The notes below the pieces were generated by a model. The model saw only the letters and a list, made by a program, of their open reading frames with translations. It ran no database searches and was not told the origin of the DNA. 64,000 nt of DNA from assembly GCA_015068125.1 (NCBI GenBank), contig SVLD01000004.1, positions 27,317 to 91,316 of the forward strand, in the 5' to 3' direction. This DNA comes from Oscillospiraceae bacterium (GTDB taxonomy: Bacteria; Bacillota; Clostridia; Oscillospirales; Oscillospiraceae). This document shows, one piece after another, positions 19,268 to 26,972 of this stretch. The stretch's first letter is position 1. Each line of letters opens with the position of its first letter. Position numbers and translations under genes: made by a program.

Positions 19268-20812
19268 ATGAAAAAATCTATCGCGATCCTTCTACTCCTG
19301 AGCCTGATGGTCTCTCTGCTGGTTATGGGCTGCGGCCAGACACCTGCTGAGGGCGGCACTCCCACCGATGGCGGCTTACAGCCCGGGGGCAAGCTGCCGA
19401 AGTACATTTTCCTGTTCATCGGTGACGGCATGAGCTATCCCCAGATCCAGGTCACCAATTACTACATGACTGTCCAGGCAAATGGCGGCGAGTATCCCAA
19501 TCCTCTGCAGAGCCAGAGCAACCTGAGCTTTATGAATTTCCCGGTGAGCGGTTCCGCCCAAACCTATGACAGAAGCTCCTTTGCTCCCGACTCCTCCTCC
19601 ACCGCAACAGCCATCGCCACAGGTAACAAGACCTACAGTGGCTATCTGAATGTGGGTGTAAACGGTTTCGACAAGTACGAGACTATCGCCGAAAAACTGA
19701 AGTCCCAGAAGGACTATAAGATCGGTATCGTTTCCAGTGTAAACATCAATCATGCTACTCCCGGCGCATTCTATGCCCACCAGACCTCCAGAACCAAGTA
19801 CTTCCATATTGGCAAGGAACTGGTCAAGAGCGGTTTTGATTATTTTGCAGGTGGCGCATTCCTGGCTCCTGAGCCCGAGCCGATGTCCCCGGAGAAGGAT
19901 CTGTACACCCAGGCTGCGGAAGCCGGCTATAAGGTTGTAAAAACTCAGGCCGAAGCAGCGGCGCTGAAGCCCGGCGACGGCAAGGCAATTGTGATTGCTG
20001 AGCATCTGGTGAAGACAGATATGGATTTTGTGGATGCCATGGACTATGAAATTGACCGCCAGGAGGGCGAGTGGGCTCTGGCTGACTACGTTTCCAAGGG
20101 CATTGAGATGCTGGATAACGAAAACGGCTTCTTCATGATGGTCGAAGGCGGCAAGGTCGACTGGGCCTGCCACGCCAACGATGCCGCAACCGCCATTCAT
20201 GAAGTTATCGCTCTGGACAATGCGGTGAAGAAGGCGATTGAATTCTACAATCAGCATCCCGACGAGACTCTGATCATCGTCACCGGCGACCATGAGACCG
20301 GTGGTATTTCCATCGGCTACGCCGGCACTGACTACGACACTTTCCTGAACAACCTGGACAGTCAGAAGGTCTCTTATGCCACCTTCAACAACGACTACGT
20401 GGCAAAGTACAGAGAAAACAAGACCGATTTCAATACGGTCATGGCTGATATCACTGCACTGTTTGGCCTGACTGTCCCTGCCAACTTTGCAGGTGAGCCC
20501 AAGGACGGCAGCCTGGAGCTGTCTGAATATGAGTATGGCCTGCTGCTGGCGGCATACGAGAAGACCATCAACTTTGGTCCTGACACGGCTTCCGATCAGA
20601 AAGAAGAGCTGCTGTATGACAAGTATGAGCCCCTGACCGTTACCGTTACCCATATTCTGGCTAACAAGAGCGGCCTGAACTTCAGCTCCTATGTCCATAC
20701 CGGCCTGCCTGCCGCTGTGTTTGCCATTGGCGCCGGCGCCGAGTTGTTCGATGGTTACTACGACAATACCGATATCTTCAACAAGATGAAGGAACTGACA
20801 AGCGTACAATAA
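19268..20812 (+). CDS. Alkaline phosphatase, lipoprotein
   Basis: 514 aa. Signal peptide with lipobox LVMGC (Cys22), so surface-anchored. PhoA-fold motifs: FLFIGDGMSY (metal Asp), the nucleophile Ser in DSSSTATAIATGNKT, and GDHETGG (metal ligands). Start ATG 19268 after AAAGGAAGC. An inserted region at about 360-470 is longer than in E. coli PhoA. As last gene of the island it may release phosphate from phosphorylated sugars outside the cell; it could also serve general phosphate supply. Confidence 0.92.
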   Translation: MKKSIAILLLLSLMVSLLVMGCGQTPAEGGTPTDGGLQPGGKLPKYIFLFIGDGMSYPQIQVTNYYMTVQANGGEYPNPLQSQSNLSFMNFPVSGSAQTYDRSSFAPDSSSTATAIATGNKTYSGYLNVGVNGFDKYETIAEKLKSQKDYKIGIVSSVNINHATPGAFYAHQTSRTKYFHIGKELVKSGFDYFAGGAFLAPEPEPMSPEKDLYTQAAEAGYKVVKTQAEAAALKPGDGKAIVIAEHLVKTDMDFVDAMDYEIDRQEGEWALADYVSKGIEMLDNENGFFMMVEGGKVDWACHANDAATAIHEVIALDNAVKKAIEFYNQHPDETLIIVTGDHETGGISIGYAGTDYDTFLNNLDSQKVSYATFNNDYVAKYRENKTDFNTVMADITALFGLTVPANFAGEPKDGSLELSEYEYGLLLAAYEKTINFGPDTASDQKEELLYDKYEPLTVTVTHILANKSGLNFSSYVHTGLPAAVFAIGAGAELFDGYYDNTDIFNKMKELTSVQ

Positions 20813-20817
20813 AAACC

Positions 20818-20846
20818 AGCAGCCACAGAATCGTTCTGTGGCTGCT
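20818..20846 (+). terminator. Terminator hairpin after alkaline phosphatase
   Basis: 13-bp stem AGCAGCCACAGAA / TTCTGTGGCTGCT with a 3-base loop; the tail is TCCC, so efficiency is uncertain. Confidence 0.6.
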
Positions 20847-20862
20847 TCCCTAGGGAGAGTAT

Positions 20863-22047
20863 ATGAAACGTAAACGCTTTGACAAAACCACATTGCAGAT
20901 GTTGCTCATCGGACTGGTGCTGATCGGCATTCTGCTGGCCATACCAACAGGCTATGAGGATGCATTGGCCTATAAGGACACTCAACGGGCTGTGGCATTG
21001 GTCACGGCGGTGGATAATTCCAAGGTCTATGCTTCCGGCTTGATCCATTATGGCGAACAGACCTGCACCCTGAGGATCAAGGACGGCGTATTTAAGAATT
21101 GTGAGATCGAGGGCGTTAATTTTCTGACAGGTTCACTGGCGGTGGATAAAATCTATCAGACCGGAGATGAGGCGTTTATTCGTATCAGCTGCCGCCCGGA
21201 ATCCGAAGCGGTGGATTTTTCTGGTCAGTTGGTCAACGGATATGCCATTGCCTCCTGCGTAATGACAGATCACTATCGGTTGGATAAGGAAGTGATCCTG
21301 TTGGTGGCGTTTTTCCTGCTGCTGATCATCGTAGCAGGGAAAAACGGCCTGCAAGCCATATTCTCCTTCGTTATCACCGTTCTGACCGTGTGGAAGCTGC
21401 TGATACCGGCGTATCTGAATGGGTACTCCCCGGTGTGGATAGGTATTGGTATCACAGTGCTGCTCACCGGTGTCATTGTATTCTTTGTCTATGGCTTTGA
21501 TAAGCGGACGGTGGTAGCGTCCTTGGGCTCGCTGCTGGGCATTCTGACCACCTGCATTTTGGGCATTCTGTTTACGGATATATTCCAGATTCATGGTGCG
21601 GTGATGCCGGATTCGGAATCCCTGCTTTACAGTGGCTACCAGCACCTGGATCTGACTGCGATCTTTATGAGCAGTATCTTTATTGGCGCTTCCGGTGCTA
21701 TGATGGACTTGTCTGTGGATATCACTTCGGCGGTTAGGGAAGTGGTGGACAAAAAGCCGGAAATGGATTGGCGGGAGGCAGCTCGATCCGGTATGAATGT
21801 GGGCAGAGCGGCTATGGGTACCATGACGACCACGCTGCTTCTGGCATATTCCGGCGGCTACATTACTTCTTTGATGGTCTATATGGCCCAGGGAACTCCC
21901 GTTGACCATATTTTGAATTACAAATATGTGGCCTCGGAGATCATCGATACGGTGATCGGCAGCTTTGGCCTGGTGACCGTTGCGCCCTTTACGGCATTGG
22001 TGGCGGGCTTGATGCTGACCAAGCGGGCAAGGAAAAAAGAAGAATAA
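20863..22047 (+). CDS. YibE/F-family membrane protein
   Basis: 394 aa with one N-terminal membrane anchor, an extracytoplasmic segment of about 100 residues, and about seven C-terminal membrane segments. The C-terminal half carries the family pattern: GASGAMMDLSVDI, then AGRSGM-type loop (AARSGMNVGRAAMGTMTTTL) and SGGYI. Family members are widespread in Firmicutes; their transport or signalling role is unknown. RBS GGGAGAG. Convergent with egsA, sharing the terminator at 22052. Confidence 0.88.
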   Translation: MKRKRFDKTTLQMLLIGLVLIGILLAIPTGYEDALAYKDTQRAVALVTAVDNSKVYASGLIHYGEQTCTLRIKDGVFKNCEIEGVNFLTGSLAVDKIYQTGDEAFIRISCRPESEAVDFSGQLVNGYAIASCVMTDHYRLDKEVILLVAFFLLLIIVAGKNGLQAIFSFVITVLTVWKLLIPAYLNGYSPVWIGIGITVLLTGVIVFFVYGFDKRTVVASLGSLLGILTTCILGILFTDIFQIHGAVMPDSESLLYSGYQHLDLTAIFMSSIFIGASGAMMDLSVDITSAVREVVDKKPEMDWREAARSGMNVGRAAMGTMTTTLLLAYSGGYITSLMVYMAQGTPVDHILNYKYVASEIIDTVIGSFGLVTVAPFTALVAGLMLTKRARKKEE

Positions 22048-22051
22048 ACGA

Positions 22052-22083
22052 CGCCCGGGTGCGGTAAGCACCCGGGCGCTTTT
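22052..22083. terminator. Bidirectional terminator
   Basis: 10-bp GC-rich stem CGCCCGGGTG / CACCCGGGCG, loop of 7, then CTTTT on +. On the - strand the following bases are less T-rich. Lies between convergent YibE/F and egsA genes. Confidence 0.75.
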
Positions 22084-22086
22084 ACA

Positions 22087-23349
22087 TTACTGCTTGCTGC
22101 CGAACAGATCGTAGTACAGCCACAGAACGGTGTAGCGATCCTTCAGCTCCTTGGCGTACAAGATTGCATCAGCGATCTTTTCCTTGCTGTACAGCTTGTA
22201 AAAATCGGACATATCCATGCCCACTGCCGTCAGCATAGCTTCAATCTCGGAAGCCTTGGGAACTTCCGCCAGACAAGCCCGGATCTGGGCTTCCCTGGCC
22301 TTATAGATGGAAAGCATGTCCTTGCCGTAGAGGCCAACCTTGTCCTGGAGGGCAATGCAGCCCTCGGCTACGGAGCCGTAGATTCTCTTGATCTCGGCTT
22401 CGTATTCTGCCCGGCTAAGGCGGAACTGGCTGTCGGGCCAGGGCTTGGACAGGATTTCTTCCCGAAGGGCAGCAGTAACCACGGTGGAGTAGGCCACATC
22501 AATGCCGTGGCAGAAGTAATCTTCGTTGCGGAGAATGCCCACGATCTCAAAATAGTGGGACAGATGATGCTCACTGCCGGAAGCGGGGCGGGAAGAGCCA
22601 ACAAAGGCCATGGCGATACCCACGATGACCAGTGCTTCCATCAGCACCCGGACGCTTTCCTCGTCCCGGTTCACAAGACCGTCAGCCAGGGAAAGGGTCT
22701 TTTTCAGCATTTCCTCGATAAGGTCATAGTTTTCCTGGCAGAAATCCTCACCGCCGACAATGTGGCTCAGCTTCCAGTCATTCAGGGCGGAGAATTTGCC
22801 CACAATGTCACCGTAGCCGGCCTGAATCATCTCCATGGGAGCGTCTTTCAGAATTTCAGTGTCCGCCAGAATAACGCTGGGCACATGGGCGGGGTAGGTG
22901 ATCTTCATGCCGCCCATGATCATAGCCGCGCCGGTGGAGGCGTAGCCGTCCATGGAGGGGGCAGTGGCAACGATGAAGTAGGGGATACCGCTGGTTTGGG
23001 AAACATATTTGCACAGATCCTGGATCACGCCGGAGCCCAGACCCACGATCAGGTCAATGCCGGACATTTCCTTGTCCACGGCGGCCACAGCGTCCTCGTT
23101 GGGGATCAGAATGGTCTTGCCGCTGAAAATGACCTTTTTCGCTAATCTTTCGCCCAGGGCGACTTCGGTCTTAGCACCGCCGACGCCGTAGGTGTTCTCG
23201 TCGGCAACCAGAAGAACGGACTTGTAGCCCTCGGTCAGATGGGTCAGATGGGAAATTGCGCCCTTTTCGATGGCGACGAACTGGATGTCGCAGGTGTGGT
23301 GCTTGCCGCAGGAGCAGTCGGTGCCCTGCAGGAGTTGCTGTATGTTCAT
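22087..23349 (-). CDS. egsA: sn-glycerol-1-phosphate dehydrogenase
   Basis: 420 aa iron-alcohol-dehydrogenase-fold enzyme that reduces dihydroxyacetone phosphate to sn-glycerol-1-phosphate (AraM/EgsA family). Seen: nucleotide-binding GLGSGVIQDL, APSMDGYASTGAAM, and metal ligands Asp in GYGDIVGK, His in SGSEHHLSHYFE and His in CHGIDVAYS. ATG 23349 with GGAGG 7 bases upstream is preferred to an in-frame TTG at 23364. N-terminal residues include a Cys/His-rich CSCGKHHTC. In bacteria the enzyme feeds unusual G1P-based lipids or arabinose-linked genes; the partner is not in this window. Confidence 0.9.
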   Translation of the reverse strand: MNIQQLLQGTDCSCGKHHTCDIQFVAIEKGAISHLTHLTEGYKSVLLVADENTYGVGGAKTEVALGERLAKKVIFSGKTILIPNEDAVAAVDKEMSGIDLIVGLGSGVIQDLCKYVSQTSGIPYFIVATAPSMDGYASTGAAMIMGGMKITYPAHVPSVILADTEILKDAPMEMIQAGYGDIVGKFSALNDWKLSHIVGGEDFCQENYDLIEEMLKKTLSLADGLVNRDEESVRVLMEALVIVGIAMAFVGSSRPASGSEHHLSHYFEIVGILRNEDYFCHGIDVAYSTVVTAALREEILSKPWPDSQFRLSRAEYEAEIKRIYGSVAEGCIALQDKVGLYGKDMLSIYKAREAQIRACLAEVPKASEIEAMLTAVGMDMSDFYKLYSKEKIADAILYAKELKDRYTVLWLYYDLFGSKQ

Positions 23350-23384
23350 AGGAAGTACCTCCAATATGTATGTTTATAGAAATA

Positions 23385-23413
23385 ATTATAATATTTGAGC
23401 AAAGAATAATCAA
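23385..23413 (-). promoter_or_regulatory. Sigma-A promoter for egsA
   Basis: On the - strand: TTGATT (23413-23408), 17-base spacer, TATAAT (23390-23385), about 36 bases before the ATG. Confidence 0.65.
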
Positions 23414-23469
23414 GTCAAAAGGGAAATTTTTTTGGACAATATCGGTACGACAAATTTTTCAAAAAAGGC

Positions 23470-23498
23470 TTGACAATTAAAAACTTCTGTTATATAAT
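23470..23498 (+). promoter_or_regulatory. Promoter of tRNA-Thr
   Basis: TTGACA (23470-23475), 17-base spacer, TATAAT (23493-23498), 21 bases before the mature tRNA. Confidence 0.88.
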
Positions 23499-23518
23499 AG
23501 CGAAGCTGTGTTGCAAAT

Positions 23519-23594
<76 letters not shown>

Positions 23595-23595
23595 T

Positions 23596-23638
23596 AAAAA
23601 GTCCTGAAACCGCAATGGTTTTGGGACTTTTGCTTTTT
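23596..23638 (+). terminator. Element-borne terminator of tRNA-Thr
   Basis: AAAAAGTCC..AAACC / GGTTT..GGGACTTTT stem followed by GCTTTTT. It lies inside the element and replaces the original tRNA terminator, which is now at 34087. Confidence 0.8.
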
Positions 23639-23659
23639 ACAGAAAAACCGCCCCAATGA

Positions 23660-23683
23660 CCAAATGGCGACCATTTGGCGACC
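23660..23683. repeat. Left integrase arm-type sites
   Basis: ATGGCGACC (23664-23672) and TTGGCGACC (23675-23683), period 11, inside a CCAAATGG/CCATTTGG palindrome. The same pair is found at the right end at 33902-33921. Likely arm-binding sites for the integrase N-terminal domain (inference). Confidence 0.6.
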
Positions 23684-23703
23684 GGAGCGGTGATTTTTTG
23701 CGT

Positions 23704-24993
23704 TTATGCCTGTTTTGTAAGCAGATTTTCCAGAGCCGTGGCGGCTTTGCGATCGCTCTCCTGCAGTGCGTGGGCGTAAATGTTCATTGTGGTGGAGGTC
23801 TGGGCATGGCCTAACCGGCTGGATACTGTTTTGAGATCCTGCTTGCTGGCGATCAGCAGTGTGGCGGAGGTGTGCCGCAGTCCGTGGAATGGGATCAGTG
23901 GCAGCTGCTTATCCGGGGCCTTGCTGGCATTGTACCGGCGGATAATATCCTGCAGTGCCTGGTACGGGGTGGAATAGTTCATCATCTTACCATTGTCCTG
24001 TGTAAATACCCAGTTATTCCCTTGCCAGTAGTCGCCCACATACAGCCGGTACTTCAGCTGCTCTGTATGCAGCTTCCGGAGGCGTTCTGAAAGCGAATGC
24101 GGGATTGATACGGTCCGGTGGGAGGTTTTGGTTTTTGGCGCCTTGATCACCGGCTTGCCGTCTACCAGTGTGACCGCCTTAGACACCCGGACTACATCCG
24201 CCACAAGATCGACGTCCGGCCATTGGAGTGCCAACAGCTCACCCTTCCGCAGTCCGGTGTACACTGCCAGGTTAAACAGCACGCGCAGCTGCTCCGGTAC
24301 ATTCTTGGTGGTCTCGTAATCTCCCACGGTGTAAGGCGTGCCGGTATCGTCTACCCTCTTGTGTCCCTTGATCTTCACAGTGAAAGGCTGCTCGATGTAG
24401 CCCAGGAAGGTGGAGGTCTGCTCCGGTGTAAAGAATTTCAGCTTTTCGGCGGTGGATTCTACCTGCAGCCGTACCTTGTCGCAGGGGTTTCGGTCGATGA
24501 TCTCCCACTCCGCTGCGGTGCGCAGTATTGAGGAGATCACATTCCGGCTTTTTGCAATCGTGCCTTTGCTATAGCCGCCGGCTTTTCCATCCTTCCGGGC
24601 ACCGTCTTGGGTCATAGCCACAAAGAAAGCATTTATGTTGTGGGGCTTCAGCTCTGACAGTTTCAAGTGCCCCAGCACAGGCAAAATCTTTTCTTTCAGC
24701 TCGCTGCGGTATGCGTTGACCGTGGCGGATTGCAATTTCTGCTCTGCATACTCCACAAGCCAGCGGCCTGCAAATTCTTTCAGTGTTATTTTGCGGCCGT
24801 CCATAGCGGCACCGCTTTTTACTTTTGCTTCAAACTCCCGGGCAAATTCCTCTACAGCCTTCTCCCTTTTCTTTGGTGTGAGCGTTGGATCAGGCGTAAA
24901 TGTGGCGGTTTCCCGGAGCTTCTTGCCGTATATGTCCCGGCCGGTGCAGACAGTGATCTGATAACTGCCGTTTCGTTCTCTTATGGATGCCAT
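23704..24993 (-). CDS. int: Tyrosine recombinase/integrase of the element
   Basis: 429 aa. N-terminal arm-binding (AP2-like) domain about 1-65, SAM-like core-binding domain about 70-170, catalytic domain about 185-425. Catalytic residues: R249 (TGLRKGE), H370-x-x-R373 (HGLRHT), H396 (LGHAQ), nucleophile Y406 (MNIYAHA). Complete, so probably functional. It sits next to attL and reads toward the tRNA, the usual place. Upstream on the same strand lie the Fic-like and repressor genes, with a candidate antisense RNA covering its leader. Confidence 0.96.
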   Translation of the reverse strand: MASIRERNGSYQITVCTGRDIYGKKLRETATFTPDPTLTPKKREKAVEEFAREFEAKVKSGAAMDGRKITLKEFAGRWLVEYAEQKLQSATVNAYRSELKEKILPVLGHLKLSELKPHNINAFFVAMTQDGARKDGKAGGYSKGTIAKSRNVISSILRTAAEWEIIDRNPCDKVRLQVESTAEKLKFFTPEQTSTFLGYIEQPFTVKIKGHKRVDDTGTPYTVGDYETTKNVPEQLRVLFNLAVYTGLRKGELLALQWPDVDLVADVVRVSKAVTLVDGKPVIKAPKTKTSHRTVSIPHSLSERLRKLHTEQLKYRLYVGDYWQGNNWVFTQDNGKMMNYSTPYQALQDIIRRYNASKAPDKQLPLIPFHGLRHTSATLLIASKQDLKTVSSRLGHAQTSTTMNIYAHALQESDRKAATALENLLTKQA

Positions 24994-24999
24994 ATTTCC

Positions 25000-25028
25000 T
25001 TGCCTTTCCGGGGCGAGTCTGCTATAAT
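25000..25028 (+). promoter_or_regulatory. Promoter for a candidate small RNA antisense to the int leader
   Basis: TTGCCT (25000-25005), 17-base spacer, TATAAT (25023-25028) on +, with no open frame downstream but two terminator-like hairpins. Confidence 0.5.
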
Positions 25029-25034
25029 AAATGG

Positions 25035-25110
25035 GCAGACTACCCCTATCTTAGTCGGTTGAGGTTTTCTGTACAGCCGCCACCATGGTTGCCGCCACGG
25101 TGGCGGTTTT
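25035..25110 (+). ncRNA. Candidate small RNA between int and the Fic-like gene
   Basis: Predicted start about 7 bases after the TATAAT at 25023; ends at a hairpin CCGCCACC/GGTGGCGG (25077-25106) followed by TTTTCTATTTT. About 75 nt. It would be antisense to the transcript running from fic into int. No Rfam family recognised by eye. Confidence 0.4.
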
Positions 25111-25118
25111 CTATTTTA

Positions 25119-25147
25119 TCCGGAGGTTGCCGCCTCCGGACTTTTTT
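25119..25147 (+). terminator. Terminator on + between two leftward genes
   Basis: TCCGGAGG (25119-25126) / CCTCCGGA (25133-25140) then CTTTTTT. The T-run is on the + strand although the flanking genes are on -, which supports a rightward transcript here. Confidence 0.6.
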
Positions 25148-25160
25148 ATGCTGCAGGTAG

Positions 25161-25823
25161 TCAAGCGATCCCTTGTATTGCGTTTTCGTACAGGAAATCC
25201 TTCAGTGCTTCACTATCGCCAGCATTGTAGTATTCCACAAGCAGAGTGTTGAACTGCTCCATGTGGCGGTCGGTGATCGTGAGGAAACCTGCACCGGCGG
25301 CAATCAGGATCTTGTTTGCAAGGGTCATACTGGTGCGCTTGTTGCCGTCCCAAAAGAATTGACCTCTAGCACCCCACACAAACGCCTCTAAGGCCTTTGC
25401 TGTGGCGGTGGTGTCTGCGGTCAGGATTTGCTCCAATTCAGCCGCCACCGTATCAGTGGACGGGACAGGGGGCAAATAATCCGTTCCGGAGATCATCACA
25501 GAGCCGGTGCGCAACTTGCCCCATTCCAGCGCCTCATTCCGGGCAATATATTCGTTGATCTTGCACAGGTAGTCCAGAGTGACTGGCTGATCCATACTCC
25601 CAAGCAGGAACTGCCAGGCATCACGCATATTCAAAATTGCCTGAATGTCATTCAGCTGCACACTGGGAACATTTACGCCCTGTAGGATCGTCTTTGTCTG
25701 GGGGAAGGTAACGGCCCGGTTCTCCATCCGCATACCGCAGTACACATTCTCATCCCATTTCTTTTTGGCAAGAAACAGGCTTTGCTCCGGGGTCATATTA
25801 AATTTATCGGTGTAGTTTCTCAC
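25161..25823 (-). CDS. Fic/Doc-fold protein with Gln at the catalytic His position
   Basis: 220 aa. Fic fold is recognised from the flap (LRTGSVMISGTDYLPP, about 105-119) and the core motif. The consensus HPFxDGNKR appears as Q155-F-F-W-D-G-N-K-R163, so the base that deprotonates the target hydroxyl is missing while the phosphate-binding DGNKR is intact. An N-terminal GMRMEN (about 30-35) resembles the inhibitory (S/T)xxxE(G/N) helix but with Gly first. Overlaps the repressor stop by 4 bases and so is co-translated with it. Could be a regulator or partner of the repressor, a non-AMPylating enzyme, or a dead toxin. Confidence 0.82.
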   Translation of the reverse strand: MRNYTDKFNMTPEQSLFLAKKKWDENVYCGMRMENRAVTFPQTKTILQGVNVPSVQLNDIQAILNMRDAWQFLLGSMDQPVTLDYLCKINEYIARNEALEWGKLRTGSVMISGTDYLPPVPSTDTVAAELEQILTADTTATAKALEAFVWGARGQFFWDGNKRTSMTLANKILIAAGAGFLTITDRHMEQFNTLLVEYYNAGDSEALKDFLYENAIQGIA

Positions 25824-26389
25824 TCGGTGCCCTCCTCTCCGGACTGATTTTGGGATGATTCGTTTTTGTATTTAGGGATCTCCGTCAGCTCCTCGACGCG
25901 CTCTACGGCCTTCTGTTGTCCTTCTTCGTTGAGCTGCGAGAAAGTATCTATAAGGCTTTTAATGGAAAGGTAATCCTGATCGGTGAGCTTATCATATTTG
26001 GATCTGAAATAGATACGCAGCTTATTCAAAACTAACTCCTTTGTATGGCGTTCCTCTCTAAGCTGATATTCAATCTCTTCTTGTTCTTCACTATCTACAG
26101 GTCCAATGCTTCCAACTGGAAGATCCATAAGGTCTTCCGCAGTACGATAATCGCCATTTTTCATAGCATCAAGTATTGCTTTTGCATTTATATCCTCGAT
26201 GCCCCATAAATAACCGGTGGTAACGTTCAGATTTTGGGCAATTACCTCAAGTTGGTCACGGCGCGGCTGTCTTTTGTCTCGCTCGTATTGTTGGATAGTT
26301 ATGGTTGCCAGACCGCACAATTCTGCAAGTTGGGCTTGTGTAAACCCTTCTTTCACTCGGGCTTCTTTTATGCGTTTACCCATAGTCAT
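25820..26389 (-). CDS. CI-like repressor with XRE-type HTH
   Basis: 189 aa. N-terminal helix-turn-helix about 5-60 (GFTQAQLAELCGLATITIQQYERD), then an acidic, helical C-terminal region (about 80-189) without a protease or peptidase motif. ATG 26389 follows GAGGTG. Read divergently from the Cro-like gene across a 129-bp switch region with three palindromes. It should keep the element quiescent; how it is relieved is not visible (no LexA-type Ser-Lys dyad, no ImmA-type HExxH in the partner). Confidence 0.87.
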   Translation of the reverse strand: MTMGKRIKEARVKEGFTQAQLAELCGLATITIQQYERDKRQPRRDQLEVIAQNLNVTTGYLWGIEDINAKAILDAMKNGDYRTAEDLMDLPVGSIGPVDSEEQEEIEYQLREERHTKELVLNKLRIYFRSKYDKLTDQDYLSIKSLIDTFSQLNEEGQQKAVERVEELTEIPKYKNESSQNQSGEEGTE

Positions 26390-26409
26390 AAAACATCACC
26401 TCAAAAATA

Positions 26410-26438
26410 ATACTATCACAAAACAACAAAACATTCAA
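26410..26438 (-). promoter_or_regulatory. Leftward promoter for repressor-fic-int
   Basis: On -: TTGAAT (26438-26433), 17-base spacer, TAGTAT (26415-26410). The -35 lies in operator 1, so autoregulation is expected. Confidence 0.6.
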
Positions 26439-26501
26439 GATGAATTTGAAAAAAGTATTGACACATTCAAAATGAATTGATATAATGCATTCAGAACGAA
26501 T
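26433..26501. promoter_or_regulatory. Three-operator array of the genetic switch
   Basis: Three 13-bp palindromes of form ATTCANNAYGAAT: 26433-26445 (AG), 26465-26477 (AA), 26489-26501 (GA, one arm changed). Centre spacing 32 and 24 bp, about three and just over two helical turns. They cover the leftward -35, the rightward spacer, and the start region of the rightward transcript. Confidence 0.75.
26458..26486 (+). promoter_or_regulatory. Rightward (lytic-type) promoter
   Basis: Perfect consensus TTGACA (26458-26463), 17-base spacer, TATAAT (26481-26486), with operator 2 inside the spacer. Confidence 0.88.
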
Positions 26502-26518
26502 GCGTAGGAGGTGAAAAA

Positions 26519-26716
26519 ATGGAAATCAGCAAGCGCAAGATCAAATTCCTGATGGCAAAGCAGGGTTTGACCACTAAAGCTCTGGCGGAACGGATGAATA
26601 CCCAGGCAAATAACCTGAGTACTGTCTTGGTCAGAGGGACCTGTAGACCCGATACCGCTACCAGGATCGCAAACGCCCTGGGCGTCCAGCTGGATGAAAT
26701 CGTAAAGGAGGAGTGA
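26519..26716 (+). CDS. Cro-like XRE-family regulator
   Basis: 65 aa, little more than a helix-turn-helix (LTTKALAERMNTQANNLSTV). Strong RBS AGGAGGTG. First gene of the rightward transcript and divergent from the repressor, the position of cro/str in phages and islands. Its ribosome site lies just past operator 3. Probably competes with the repressor for the operators. Confidence 0.85.
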   Translation: MEISKRKIKFLMAKQGLTTKALAERMNTQANNLSTVLVRGTCRPDTATRIANALGVQLDEIVKEE

Positions 26717-26719
26717 CAA

Positions 26720-26959
26720 ATGCCTAATGTAGTAACGGTTCGCGAAGCCGTTCAGCGCTCCAAGGCTGACGGAATGCCCGTCAGTGAGTACACACTTAGG
26801 CGATGGATTAAAAGCGGTGCAATCCCAGTCCGAAAGGTCGGGCAAAAGGTACTGCTGTACTATCCTAACCTGGTCAGATACTTACAATGTGAGGACGGCA
26901 AGGACAATTACCCCGCCACCGTGGCGGCAGTTTCCGGGATTCGCCGGATAGAGATTTAA
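26720..26959 (+). CDS. Excisionase-like winged HTH protein
   Basis: 79 aa, MerR/excisionase-type DNA-binding fold: TVREAVQRSK, EYTLRRWIKSGAIPVRKVGQ, YPNLVRYLQ. Starts 4 bp after the cro-like gene with an AAAGGAGGAG site inside that gene's end. The 'RRWIKSGAIP' turn is typical of recombination directionality factors. Likely directs the integrase toward excision; it could instead be a transcription factor. Confidence 0.7.
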   Translation: MPNVVTVREAVQRSKADGMPVSEYTLRRWIKSGAIPVRKVGQKVLLYYPNLVRYLQCEDGKDNYPATVAAVSGIRRIEI

Positions 26960-26972
26960 GGAGGAATAACCA

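Noticed and set aside
25161..26389. Repressor plus Fic-like gene as a standard toxin-antitoxin pair
   Set aside because: Catalytic His is missing, the partner is a full-length CI-like repressor rather than a short antitoxin, and the order fits an element switch operon better.
26920..26935. GCCACCGTGGCGGC palindrome similar to the hairpin at 25077
   Set aside because: Lies inside the excisionase-like coding sequence (codons for Pro-Ala-Thr-Val-Ala-Ala); likely chance from GC-rich codons.
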